DNA from: Caryophanales bacterium
GTDB taxonomy: Bacteria > Bacillota_I > Bacilli_A > Izemoplasmatales > UBA1188
Reading direction: 5' to 3'
DNA length: 64,000 bases
Assembly (NCBI GenBank): GCA_016287865.1
Contig: JAEEXP010000002.1
Location: 1-64,000, forward strand
The position numbers were made by a program, and so were the translations under genes. This document shows positions 17,768 through 24,466 of the stretch, one piece after another (the stretch's first letter is position 1; every line of letters starts with the position of its first letter). Under the pieces are notes generated by a model. The model had not been told where the DNA came from and made no database searches. It was given only the letters and a program-made list of their open reading frames with translations.

Positions 17768-18343
17768 ATGGATAATAAAGAACTATATTTAAGTATTAAA
17801 AATGATTTAGACAATTATATAAATGAGAATTATGTCTTTGAAGAGATTGTTTTAAATGTTGCTGAAACTAAAAAAAGAGTTGTTTCAAAGTGTGTTCCCC
17901 CTAAAGGAACGTCTAAACCTAGGCTTTCAAAACCAAAGATGCCTTATGGAAAGGTATTAAGGGAAGTTAAGCCAAGAAGTTTAGATGATTTAATTAATCA
18001 CGTTAATGATACTTTCCAAGAAGCTGTATTCTATCATATTGATACAAAAGGTCTTGATGAAGTAGAAGTATATACCAATGCTCACTTAGATAGAAGATTA
18101 TTTTCTAAGCTTAGATCAAATAGAGATTTTAAACCAAGTAAGAAGACGGCTATATCAATTTGTCTTGGATTAAAACTTAATTTAGATGAGACAAAGGATT
18201 TACTTGAAAAAGCTGGATATACTTTATCTCATTCATCTATAGCTGATTTAATTATTGAATACTTTATTAAAAATAAAGAATATGATTTAAATGTTATTAA
18301 TAGTATTCTATTTGAGTATCACCAAGAATTATTATATGTATAA
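17768..18343 (+). CDS. Unknown protein with C-terminal helical HTH-like domain
   Basis: This 191-residue protein has no catalytic motif I recognise. The N-terminal 70 residues are charged and Pro/Lys-rich (a linker-like PPKGTSKPRLSKPKMP). From about residue 78 a helical domain begins (TFQEAVFYHIDTKGLDEVEVY, AHLDRRLFSKLRSNRDFKPSKKTAI, CLGLKLNLDETKDLLEKAGYTLS). I recall this domain as a C-terminal attachment on other Firmicutes proteins, for example some macrodomain proteins; it resembles a lambda-repressor/XRE fold. It is followed by a gene for a VWA-domain protein, separated by a terminator. The start codon has only a weak ribosome site. Confidence 0.65.
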   Translation: MDNKELYLSIKNDLDNYINENYVFEEIVLNVAETKKRVVSKCVPPKGTSKPRLSKPKMPYGKVLREVKPRSLDDLINHVNDTFQEAVFYHIDTKGLDEVEVYTNAHLDRRLFSKLRSNRDFKPSKKTAISICLGLKLNLDETKDLLEKAGYTLSHSSIADLIIEYFIKNKEYDLNVINSILFEYHQELLYV

Positions 18344-18347
18344 AAAT

Positions 18348-18372
18348 GTCGCATTCAATGCGACCTTTTTTA
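18348..18372 (+). terminator. Intrinsic terminator
   Basis: The stem GTCGCAT/ATGCGAC with a TCA loop is followed by CTTTTTT. Confidence 0.9.
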
Positions 18373-18428
18373 TTTTAAAAACTTATATAATCCTCATGTA
18401 AATAAATTAAACACGGAGGATTATATTT

Positions 18429-19076
18429 ATGAAAAAAGGTTTAACTGAATTAGTATTTGTATTAGATATGAGTGGATCAATGAGTGGTCTAACTCAAGAC
18501 ACTATTGGAGGATTTAATTCTTTAATAGAGAAACAAAAGAAAGAAGAGGGTGATGCTATTGTTACTCTCGCAGTATTTAATAATGAGGTATATTCAATCT
18601 TTGATAGAATTCCAATCAAAGACGTGAAGAAACTCACAGAAAAAGATTACTGCCCACAAGGTTGTACTGCCTTACTCGATGCGGTAGGATTTACTATCAA
18701 TCATATTGATGCGAAACATCTAGAATTAAAAGATGAATTCTTACCTGAAAAAGTAATGATGGTTATTACCACAGACGGTATGGAAAACTCAAGTGAAGAA
18801 TATACTTATACAAGCATAAGAAGAATGATTGATAAGAAAAAAGAACTTGGTTGGGAATTTATTTTCTTAGGCGCAAATATTGATGTTCAAACTGAAGCAC
18901 GTAAGTTTGGCATTAATGAAGCAAATGCTGCTGAATATAACTGTGATAAAGAAGGCCTAAAAATTAGTTATGATGTCTTAAGTAAGGCAGTATGCCAAGT
19001 TAGAGCGACTGGCTCAGTAGATAAGAAGTGGCGTGCAAAAATTGATAAAGACGTAAAAGAGCGTAAAACTAAATAG
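18429..19076 (+). CDS. Von Willebrand factor type A (VWA) domain protein
   Basis: A 215-residue single-domain VWA protein without signal peptide, so cytoplasmic. LDMSGSMSG (D13, S15, S17) is the metal-ion-dependent adhesion site. The MIDAS Thr is supplied in the PQGCTALLDAVG loop, and MVITTDGMEN gives the second Asp. CACGGAGGATT precedes the ATG. Such stand-alone VWA proteins are often found next to stress or tellurite-type gene clusters and usually act as binding scaffolds. The neighbour upstream (17768) is its most likely partner by position. Confidence 0.88.
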   Translation: MKKGLTELVFVLDMSGSMSGLTQDTIGGFNSLIEKQKKEEGDAIVTLAVFNNEVYSIFDRIPIKDVKKLTEKDYCPQGCTALLDAVGFTINHIDAKHLELKDEFLPEKVMMVITTDGMENSSEEYTYTSIRRMIDKKKELGWEFIFLGANIDVQTEARKFGINEANAAEYNCDKEGLKISYDVLSKAVCQVRATGSVDKKWRAKIDKDVKERKTK

Positions 19077-19100
19077 ATTTCATTTCATCTCCTTTCTCTT

Positions 19101-19145
19101 ACTATAAAAGCTTGCCCCCTCGCAAGCTTTTATAGTTTTTTATTT
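19101..19145. terminator. Strong intrinsic terminator (symmetrical stem)
   Basis: A perfect 15-bp stem ACTATAAAAGCTTGC / GCAAGCTTTTATAGT with a six-base loop is followed by TTTTT. Confidence 0.9.
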
Positions 19146-19174
19146 ATAAATAAAATATTAAAAATTAAAGGTAT

Positions 19175-19207
19175 GCAACAGACAGTTGCTTGTGTATATA
19201 ATATAAT
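19175..19207 (+). promoter_or_regulatory. Promoter with inverted repeat upstream of the XRE regulator
   Basis: GCAACAGACAGTTGC (19175-19189, arms GCAAC/GTTGC) overlaps the expected -35 region of overlapping TATAAT boxes at 19197 and 19202. Its position suggests an operator for the regulator encoded immediately downstream. Confidence 0.4.
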
Positions 19208-19239
19208 TAAAGTATCATTGTATTAGGAAGGTGATTTAT

Positions 19240-19692
19240 ATGGAAACAAAAGAAATATTATTACAACTTAGAACTCAAAAAGGATTGTCGCAAGATGAAC
19301 TTGCAGAAAAGATGTTTGTTACAAGACAAGCTGTCTCAAGATGGGAAACTGGCGAAACAATTCCTAATACAGAGACTTTAAAGTTATTATCTAATTTCTA
19401 TCAAGTATCTATTAATACTCTTCTTGGTTCACCAAGAAAGTTAATATGTCAATGCTGTGGCATGCCACTTGAAGATGATTCAATAATTTCAAAAGATGCT
19501 AATGGTGATTTTAATGAAGATTATTGTAAGTGGTGCTATGCAGATGGTGAATATACCTATGATAATATGGACAATCTTATTAATGTATGCGTTAAGCATA
19601 TGGTTAGTCCGGGCTTTAGTGAAGAACAAGTTCGTTCATATATGAAAAACGTTCTTCCAAATTTAAAGTATTGGAAGAATAGAGTTAATTAG
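19240..19692 (+). CDS. XRE-family regulator fused to a zinc-ribbon domain
   Basis: A 150-residue protein. Residues 1-62 are a Cro/C1-type helix-turn-helix (GLSQDELAEKMFVTRQAVSRWETG). The C-terminal half carries CQCCGMPLED ... YCKWCYADGEYTY, four to five cysteines arranged as a putative zinc ribbon of the type often annotated on its own in Firmicutes. ATG 19240 follows AGGAAGGTGATTTAT; the in-frame GTG at 19231 lies within that ribosome site. It probably represses its own promoter through the dyad at 19175. Its neighbour is a CDF metal transporter, so metal sensing through the ribbon is attractive but inferred. Confidence 0.85.
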   Translation: METKEILLQLRTQKGLSQDELAEKMFVTRQAVSRWETGETIPNTETLKLLSNFYQVSINTLLGSPRKLICQCCGMPLEDDSIISKDANGDFNEDYCKWCYADGEYTYDNMDNLINVCVKHMVSPGFSEEQVRSYMKNVLPNLKYWKNRVN

Positions 19693-19805
19693 CATTGACT
19701 AACAAATTATTTAAGTGGTACACTTAAAAATGATCAGACACCATTTAGGGTTAGTCGGGCTAATGCAACAGTAAAACCTGTGGGACAATCCACAGGTTTT
19801 TATCT
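19692..19805 (+). promoter_or_regulatory. Structured leader plus terminator before the CDF gene (riboswitch-like)
   Basis: GCATT (19692) and GACTAAC (19697) pair with GTTAGTC (19750) and AATGC (19762), leaving a one-sided bulge GGGCT. Inside are two hairpins, TTAAGTG/CACTTAA and AAATG/CATTT, so the whole is a branched element of about 75 bases. It is followed by AACCTGTGG/CCACAGGTT and TTTT (19775-19801), an intrinsic terminator 16 bases before the CDF ribosome site region. This is the architecture of a riboswitch or attenuator. I could not match it to a known class. Confidence 0.5.
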
Positions 19806-19820
19806 ATATAGAGGTGACTT

Positions 19821-20729
19821 ATGAATAACTATAAAAACACAGTTAAAAAAGTAGGAATAGTAACGATTACTTTAAATATATTATTAGCTATTTCTAAAGT
19901 AGTATCAGGTGTATTTGCATCATCTAGTTCTTTAATTTCAGATGGTATACACAGTATGTCTGATATCTTATCAACAATAGTAGTAATGATTGGGGCTAAG
20001 ATGGCCGCAAAAGATGCGGATAAGGAGCATCCTTTTGGCCATGAAAGAATGGAATCTATTGCGACACTAATTCTCGCATTGCTTTTAGTGTTTACCGCAG
20101 CGTTTTTGGGATACAATGCAGTTACTTCATTTATTAGTTGTTTAAATGGTACAAAAGAAGTATCTGAAGGACTAGTGTTATATATTGCATTAGTATTCGC
20201 AGTAGTATCTATAGTCACCAAAGGATGGATGTATTTCTATACTAAGAAAGAGGCAAAAAAGATTAAATCAGAAGCTTTAGCCGCAGATGCGATTCATCAT
20301 CTCACAGATTCTATCTCATCAGTCGCATCACTTCTTGGTGTAATAGGTTTAATTATTGGAAAAGGATTTGCGATTGCTGACCCTATCGCATCATTTATTA
20401 TTGCGTTCTTTATTTTAAAAGTTGCGATAGATATTGGAAGAAAAGCAATCTCAGAAGTTCTTGATACATCTGCGAGTGATGAATTTAATAATAGTATTAG
20501 AAAAGAAATAGAATCTAATCCACAAGTTAAAAAGATTAATTCGTTAAAGACAAGATTATTCGCAAATAAAATATATGTAGAAGTTGAAATCGCAGTAGAC
20601 GATAACTTAACTGTAAAAGAAGGACATGATATCGCTTTATCTATTCATGATTCACTAGAAGAAAAATATGAAGAGATAAAACATTGTATGATACACGTTG
20701 ATCCTGCATCTATAGAAGTAAAAGAATAA
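19821..20729 (+). CDS. Cation diffusion facilitator (CDF) family metal efflux transporter
   Basis: A 302-residue protein with about six transmembrane segments in the first 200 residues and a cytoplasmic ferredoxin-like C-terminal domain (about 210-302). The family exports Zn2+, Mn2+, Fe2+ or Co2+ in exchange for protons. SSSLISDGIHSMSDILST (transmembrane helix 2) and DAIHHLTDSISSVAS (helix 5) each give the metal-site pattern with His/Asp four residues apart. HPFGHERMES is the conserved loop. The first site reads D-x3-D and the second H-x3-D, which does not settle metal choice. A structured leader (19692-19805) likely controls expression. Confidence 0.92.
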   Translation: MNNYKNTVKKVGIVTITLNILLAISKVVSGVFASSSSLISDGIHSMSDILSTIVVMIGAKMAAKDADKEHPFGHERMESIATLILALLLVFTAAFLGYNAVTSFISCLNGTKEVSEGLVLYIALVFAVVSIVTKGWMYFYTKKEAKKIKSEALAADAIHHLTDSISSVASLLGVIGLIIGKGFAIADPIASFIIAFFILKVAIDIGRKAISEVLDTSASDEFNNSIRKEIESNPQVKKINSLKTRLFANKIYVEVEIAVDDNLTVKEGHDIALSIHDSLEEKYEEIKHCMIHVDPASIEVKE

Positions 20730-20757
20730 GTGGAGCATTTTGCCCCACTTATTTTAT
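20726..20757 (+). terminator. CDF gene terminator
   Basis: The stem ATAAGTGG-GCA / TGC-CCACTTAT with one mismatch is followed by TTTATAAT. It overlaps the CDF stop codon. Confidence 0.7.
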
Positions 20758-20761
20758 AATT

Positions 20762-21218
20762 TTAAGTATTTTTTTCTTTACTAGAGTCTTCAATTTGAAC
20801 TACCGAGGATTCCTCGGTTGTTGAGTCATCTAATTCTTCCCCCCCAAAAAAATTAGTTCTACATTTTTGCCAAATACTATTTCTTCAACATTTGCCCATT
20901 TTCTAAATTGAGTGCCGCGATTCGAATAGACCCTATATCCTATAGCAATAATCATATCGAGATTATAGCATTTTACATTGAATGTTTTTTTCATCAGAAG
21001 CAGTAGTTCGGAAATTCCGAACAACTGAATCGTCTAACTCATTTTCTGCAAAAATATGGTTAATATGTTCACTTATATTTACTTTAGATGATTCAAATAA
21101 AGAACATATTTGCTTTAGGCTTAACCATACAGTGTCTTACTCAGGTTCTATCCTCACATCTAGACAAACTTCCCATATTAAATTTGATTAAATCGTATTT
21201 CTTTTCTTCATTTTGCAT
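20762..21218 (-). pseudogene. Broken RhuM-family gene (third copy)
   Basis: Reading backward from the ATG at 21218, the translation begins MQNEEKKYDLIKF, like the intact neighbour, then loses frame. Fragments in other frames include EP-stop-DTVWLSLKQICSLF and CYNLDMIIAIGYRVYSNRGTQFRKWAN. That last fragment joins directly to VEEIVFGKNVELIF, showing an internal deletion of about 60 codons relative to the intact copy. A run of T7G7 near 20840 marks another frame change, and a coding-like tail ends at 20762. Its start overlaps the last codons of the intact gene by 11 bases, so the two are a tandem pair. Confidence 0.85.
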
Positions 21219-22071
21219 GTTTATGTACTCTTTTTAATATTTCGTTTTTATTAAAGCTTTCGACTTTTATAATACTAAATCTTTTCTTGCCTATACTATT
21301 TATAGAAGTTCCAAGTATGTAAACTAAATCATCCACAATAATATATCTATCGTGAAAAATGTTAGTGTGTATTATTGTAATATTGCTTGGAACTTCTTTA
21401 TTATTTAAATAAGAAGAAGGAGAAGTAATGATAGTCGTCTTTACTTCTACGTCTTTAAGCATAGTCAACAAAAAGTCATCTGCATAATTATCGATAATTA
21501 TTAATTCTTGTTTGGCTAAGAAGAATAACTTTCTTATAAGTGTATAAGGTTCAAAAATTTCTCCCTCAAATATGATTTCTGCGTTTTTACCAAATATAAT
21601 TTCTTCTGCGTTGTTCATTCTTGATTCTAAAGCATTATATTTATTCTCTAAACTAATTAGATTAGTTGAACAAGATAAGCATCTTTCTTCGTTGATAACG
21701 TGACCTTTAAGCAAGAACTCTTTTAATATGGAGTTTGCCCATTGCCTGAATTTAACTGCAATTTTTGAGTTTATTCTATATCCAACTGATATAATCATAT
21801 CGAGATTAAAATATTTAACATTACGTTTGATAACACGATTTCCTTCAACTTGAACTTTTTCCAAAACGGAAATAGTTGAAGTATTTAGTTCACCATCATT
21901 AAGTATATTTGAAATATGCTTACTAATAGCAGGCACATTAACACCAAACAATTGTGCAATTTCATCTTGTGTTAACCATACAGTGTCATCATTTGGTTCG
22001 ACTCTTACATCTAGGCTAAACTCCCCATCTTCAAATTTGATTAAATCGTATTTCCTTTCCTCTTTTTGCAT
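21208..22071 (-). CDS. RhuM-family protein with PLD-like C-terminal domain
   Basis: A 287-residue protein. The ATG at 22071 follows AAAAAAGGAGGAAATAAAT; a longer reading would begin at a TTG inside the ribosome site. Residues 1-125 are the RhuM core (TVWLTQDEIAQLFGV, NLDMIISVGYRINSKIAVKFRQWAN). Residues about 165-287 resemble a phospholipase-D-like fold. IIDNYADDFLLTML is followed by HDRYIIVDDLVYILGTSINSIGKKRFS, which retains an HxxYxxxDD segment in place of a full HKD motif. The function of RhuM proteins is unknown, though they occur in virulence and defence islands. Expression is probably governed by the leader peptide and terminator directly upstream. Confidence 0.85.
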   Translation of the reverse strand: MQKEERKYDLIKFEDGEFSLDVRVEPNDDTVWLTQDEIAQLFGVNVPAISKHISNILNDGELNTSTISVLEKVQVEGNRVIKRNVKYFNLDMIISVGYRINSKIAVKFRQWANSILKEFLLKGHVINEERCLSCSTNLISLENKYNALESRMNNAEEIIFGKNAEIIFEGEIFEPYTLIRKLFFLAKQELIIIDNYADDFLLTMLKDVEVKTTIITSPSSYLNNKEVPSNITIIHTNIFHDRYIIVDDLVYILGTSINSIGKKRFSIIKVESFNKNEILKRVHKHAK

Positions 22072-22088
22072 ATTTATTTCCTCCTTTT

Positions 22089-22178
22089 TTAGCAAAATAA
22101 AAGCCCTATCGAGTATTTCTCAATAGGGCTTGAGTTAATTAGATTTAGTTGTAGCAATTTAATCTTTTTCTTTTTCAT
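22089..22178 (-). CDS. Putative 29-residue leader peptide of the RhuM gene
   Basis: ATG at 22178 has GTGGTGG four bases upstream and a TATAAT -10 just before that. The frame runs through the terminator hairpin and stops at TAA (22089) just before the RhuM ribosome site. It contains KLLQLNLINSSPI, matching the leader of the RhuM gene at the left end of the window. Codons for SPIEKYSIGL lie inside the stem-loop, so a translating ribosome would prevent the terminator from folding. Confidence 0.55.
   Translation of the reverse strand: MKKKKIKLLQLNLINSSPIEKYSIGLLFC
22092..22131 (-). terminator. Translated leader terminator of the RhuM gene
   Basis: On the minus strand a perfect stem AAGCCCTAT / ATAGGGCTT is followed by TTATTTTGC. 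It stands between the promoter and the coding region of RhuM, equivalent to the hairpin at 407-436. Confidence 0.65.
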
Positions 22179-22209
22179 AATTACCACCACTTTGATTATA
22201 ACATATTAT

Positions 22210-23226
22210 TTATCTTCCGAACACTTCGTTAAATAATTCTGGGTCATCAGTCATTATGCAGTCAGCGCCAAGTTTAGCCAAATGTTCCATTTCATCTCTA
22301 TCATTAATAGTCCAGAATTGAACGGCTATTCCTCTTTGATGTGCTCTTTTGATGATGGTTTTTCTATCTAATTTTAGTTTAGTAACTTTAATATTAAAAG
22401 AAGTAGGAATTTGAAGACATGCGAAGTCAGCTTTACATAATAGATTAACTCCAAATAATTGAGTTAGAATAAATCCGGCTGCATCTCCAACTGAGGCACC
22501 ACGAAGTAGTGTTGGATGTGTTTCTTTTAAGTATTTTGATATTTCATCGTGGAATGTTCCAATAACTACTCTAGATTTATATTTAGGGAAATAACTAGTT
22601 AAAAGATTATTTAGAATGTCAGCGGCTTTCATTCCTTCTTCGCCACCATTCTTAATTTCAACTATAAACATTAATGTAGGATTTGTTTCATAGAATTCGT
22701 TAAATAATTCTTCAACTTCAAGAATTTGAAGATCATTAGCTTTTAAAACTTCTTGTCTATTAGCTTGATCAACGGATACAAGATTCTCGTATGGTCGATT
22801 TCCGTTTTTGTCTTCAAAATTATAACCAAAGTTAAAGTTTTTAAGTTCTTCTAAAGTGTAATCAGCGATATAGTGTTTATTTGTTGAATCATCAAATAGT
22901 TGAACATCACTCATTCTATCGATATATCCATCATGTGAATATACTAAATATCCATCTTTAGTCATCCATAAATCTGATTCAATAATATCGATATGATAAT
23001 TGTTTACTGCGGCCTTATACGCTTTAAGCGTATTCTCAGGATTATTTAGTGAGCCTCCTCTGTGAGCCGCCAGCATGGGTATATCACTATTCTCATTAAT
23101 AAATAGATTATCTTTGAATGCTTTTCTTGGTGGAATAATATTCACTAAAAAGAAGAATAGTGCGAGTACTCCAACTATTGACGCTAATATTATTAGTCCT
23201 TTTTTATATTTCTTTCTTTTACTCAT
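22210..23226 (-). CDS. Membrane-anchored glycerophosphodiester phosphodiesterase
   Basis: A 338-residue protein. Residues 10-30 form a transmembrane anchor; the rest is a GDPD TIM barrel that hydrolyses glycerophosphodiesters to glycerol-3-phosphate and an alcohol, probably outside the cell. LAAHRGGSLNNPENTLKAY supplies the catalytic His-Arg and Glu-Asn. IESDLWMTKDGYLVYSHDG supplies the metal-binding Glu/Asp and second catalytic His, and VEIKNGGE the third metal ligand. VQFWTINDRDEM and GADCIMTDDPE close the barrel as expected. The likely role is phospholipid head-group scavenging. The start codon lies six bases after a TATAAT, so the mRNA is probably leaderless. Confidence 0.9.
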   Translation of the reverse strand: MSKRKKYKKGLIILASIVGVLALFFFLVNIIPPRKAFKDNLFINENSDIPMLAAHRGGSLNNPENTLKAYKAAVNNYHIDIIESDLWMTKDGYLVYSHDGYIDRMSDVQLFDDSTNKHYIADYTLEELKNFNFGYNFEDKNGNRPYENLVSVDQANRQEVLKANDLQILEVEELFNEFYETNPTLMFIVEIKNGGEEGMKAADILNNLLTSYFPKYKSRVVIGTFHDEISKYLKETHPTLLRGASVGDAAGFILTQLFGVNLLCKADFACLQIPTSFNIKVTKLKLDRKTIIKRAHQRGIAVQFWTINDRDEMEHLAKLGADCIMTDDPELFNEVFGR

Positions 23227-23232
23227 AAAATT

Positions 23233-23255
23233 ATTATATCACAATGTGATACAAT
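23233..23255. promoter_or_regulatory. Divergent promoters overlapping a 15-bp palindrome
   Basis: TATCACAATGTGATA (23237-23251) is a perfect dyad. It overlaps the minus-strand TATAAT (23233-23238) of the GDPD gene and touches the plus-strand TACAAT (23250-23255) of the acetyltransferase gene. A protein bound here could block both promoters. Confidence 0.5.
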
Positions 23256-23273
23256 AAACTTGCGAGGTATAGA

Positions 23274-23861
23274 ATGACTGAATTTGAAAAGATGATTAAT
23301 AATGTAATCTATGACCCTATGGATAAAGAGTTAGTTGATTTAAGAACTAAAGCTCATAGATTATCAAAGGATTATAGTGATACATATGATGATGAATTTG
23401 CTAAGAGAAAAGTGATATTAAAAGAGTTACTACCTAATGCATCAGATGATGTGAATATAGAAGGACCAGTATACTTTGATTATGGAGTAAACACATATAT
23501 TGGAAAAAGATTCTTTGCGAACTATAATTTTACTGTATTAGATTGTGCGAAAGTAATAATTGGGGATGATGTCTTTATCGCACCTAATGTATCTATCTAT
23601 ACTGCCTATCATCCAATTAAATATAAAGATAGAAATGGATATGAAAGAGAAGATGGAGTAATCACTGATAAAGAATATGCGAAAGAAATAGTGATTGGAT
23701 CTAACGTATGGATTGGTGGAAGTGTAACTATTTTACCTGGTGTACATATTGGTGATGGATGTGTGATTGGAGCTGGTTCTGTGGTCACAAAAGATACTGA
23801 ACCTAACTCAATTTATGTTGGAAATCCCGCAAAAATGCTTAAAAGAATAGATAATGATTAA
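23274..23861 (+). CDS. Sugar O-acetyltransferase (maltose/galactoside acetyltransferase family)
   Basis: A 195-residue protein with an N-terminal helical Mac domain (residues 4-55) followed by a left-handed beta-helix of hexapeptide repeats (about 65-185). It should transfer acetyl from acetyl-CoA to a sugar hydroxyl. The catalytic His is in IYTAYHPIKYKDR, where most members have AGHP. WIGGSVTILPGVHIGDGCVIGAGSVVTKD is the typical acetyl-CoA-binding coil region. Such enzymes detoxify non-metabolised sugars or modify surface glycans. It is divergent from GDPD and shares its promoter palindrome. Confidence 0.88.
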   Translation: MTEFEKMINNVIYDPMDKELVDLRTKAHRLSKDYSDTYDDEFAKRKVILKELLPNASDDVNIEGPVYFDYGVNTYIGKRFFANYNFTVLDCAKVIIGDDVFIAPNVSIYTAYHPIKYKDRNGYEREDGVITDKEYAKEIVIGSNVWIGGSVTILPGVHIGDGCVIGAGSVVTKDTEPNSIYVGNPAKMLKRIDND

Positions 23862-23910
23862 GAAAAAGACATATTTGTTGTCTTTTTTCTTTTATGTAAG
23901 TGTTTTCTAT

Positions 23911-23955
23911 ATTGTTAAAAACAATATAATTTGATAAAATACTAAAGGTTAAATA
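23911..23955 (+). promoter_or_regulatory. Hydrogenase operon promoter with possible redox-type dyad
   Basis: TTGTTA (23912) and TAAAAT (23935) are spaced by 17. The -35 lies in the dyad ATTGTTAAAAACAAT (23911-23925), which resembles overlapping halves of a Rex operator (TTGTTAA...TTAACAA). The -10 and following TAAAGGTTAAATA repeat the gap promoter. Confidence 0.5.
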
Positions 23956-23977
23956 TATAAAAAATATGGAGAGTTTT

Positions 23978-24466
23978 ATGGGAAAGTTAAACAAGACTGC
24001 AGAATCTCATATCCTAGAGATTATAAGTAGGTACAAAAACGAAAAAACACCATTAATGCTTATTCTAAGTGACATCCAAAATGAATATGGATACATCCCA
24101 CTAGAAGTACAAGAAATTGTATCAGCTGAAACTGGTATTCCTGTAGCAGAAATTTATGGTGTAGTAACATTCTATTCATATTTTTCTTTAAAACCAAAAG
24201 GAAAGTATGTAATTGGTGTTTGCTTAGGAACTGCTTGCTATGTTAAAGGATCACAAAACATTATCGACAAGTTCCAAGAATTACTTAACATTAAACCTGG
24301 TGAAACTACTGAAGACGGTTTATTCACACTTGATGCATTAAGATGCATTGGTGCATGTGGTATCGCTCCAGCAGTATCTATTAATGGTAAAGTTTATTCT
24401 AAGATGACAGTAAGCCAAGTTTCTGAAGTAATTGAATCTTATAGAAAGGAGGCTCAAAATGTTTAA
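23978..24466 (+). CDS. NADH-dependent [FeFe] hydrogenase, NuoE-like [2Fe-2S] subunit
   Basis: A 162-residue thioredoxin-like ferredoxin subunit equivalent to HydC/HndA/NuoE. The four cluster cysteines are in GVCLGTACYVKGS and LRCIGACGIAPA (C-x4-C ... C-x3-C). The N-terminal helical part (residues 1-55, IQNEYGYIPLEVQE) and YGVVTFYSYF are typical. GGAGAG before ATG 23978 sets the start; the in-frame ATG at 23966 lies upstream of that site. It is the first gene of a three-gene operon and overlaps the next by 8 bases. Its role is electron relay to or from the flavin subunit. Confidence 0.93.
   Translation: MGKLNKTAESHILEIISRYKNEKTPLMLILSDIQNEYGYIPLEVQEIVSAETGIPVAEIYGVVTFYSYFSLKPKGKYVIGVCLGTACYVKGSQNIIDKFQELLNIKPGETTEDGLFTLDALRCIGACGIAPAVSINGKVYSKMTVSQVSEVIESYRKEAQNV

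Noticed and set aside
19692-19805. Assignment of the CDF leader to the NiCo or manganese riboswitch class
   Set aside because: The visible stems and the GGGCT bulge did not match those consensus structures well enough by eye; left unclassified.
20830-21024. Small complete gene on the minus strand
   Set aside because: It is one frame of the decayed RhuM copy; matching fragments occur in the other frames on both sides.
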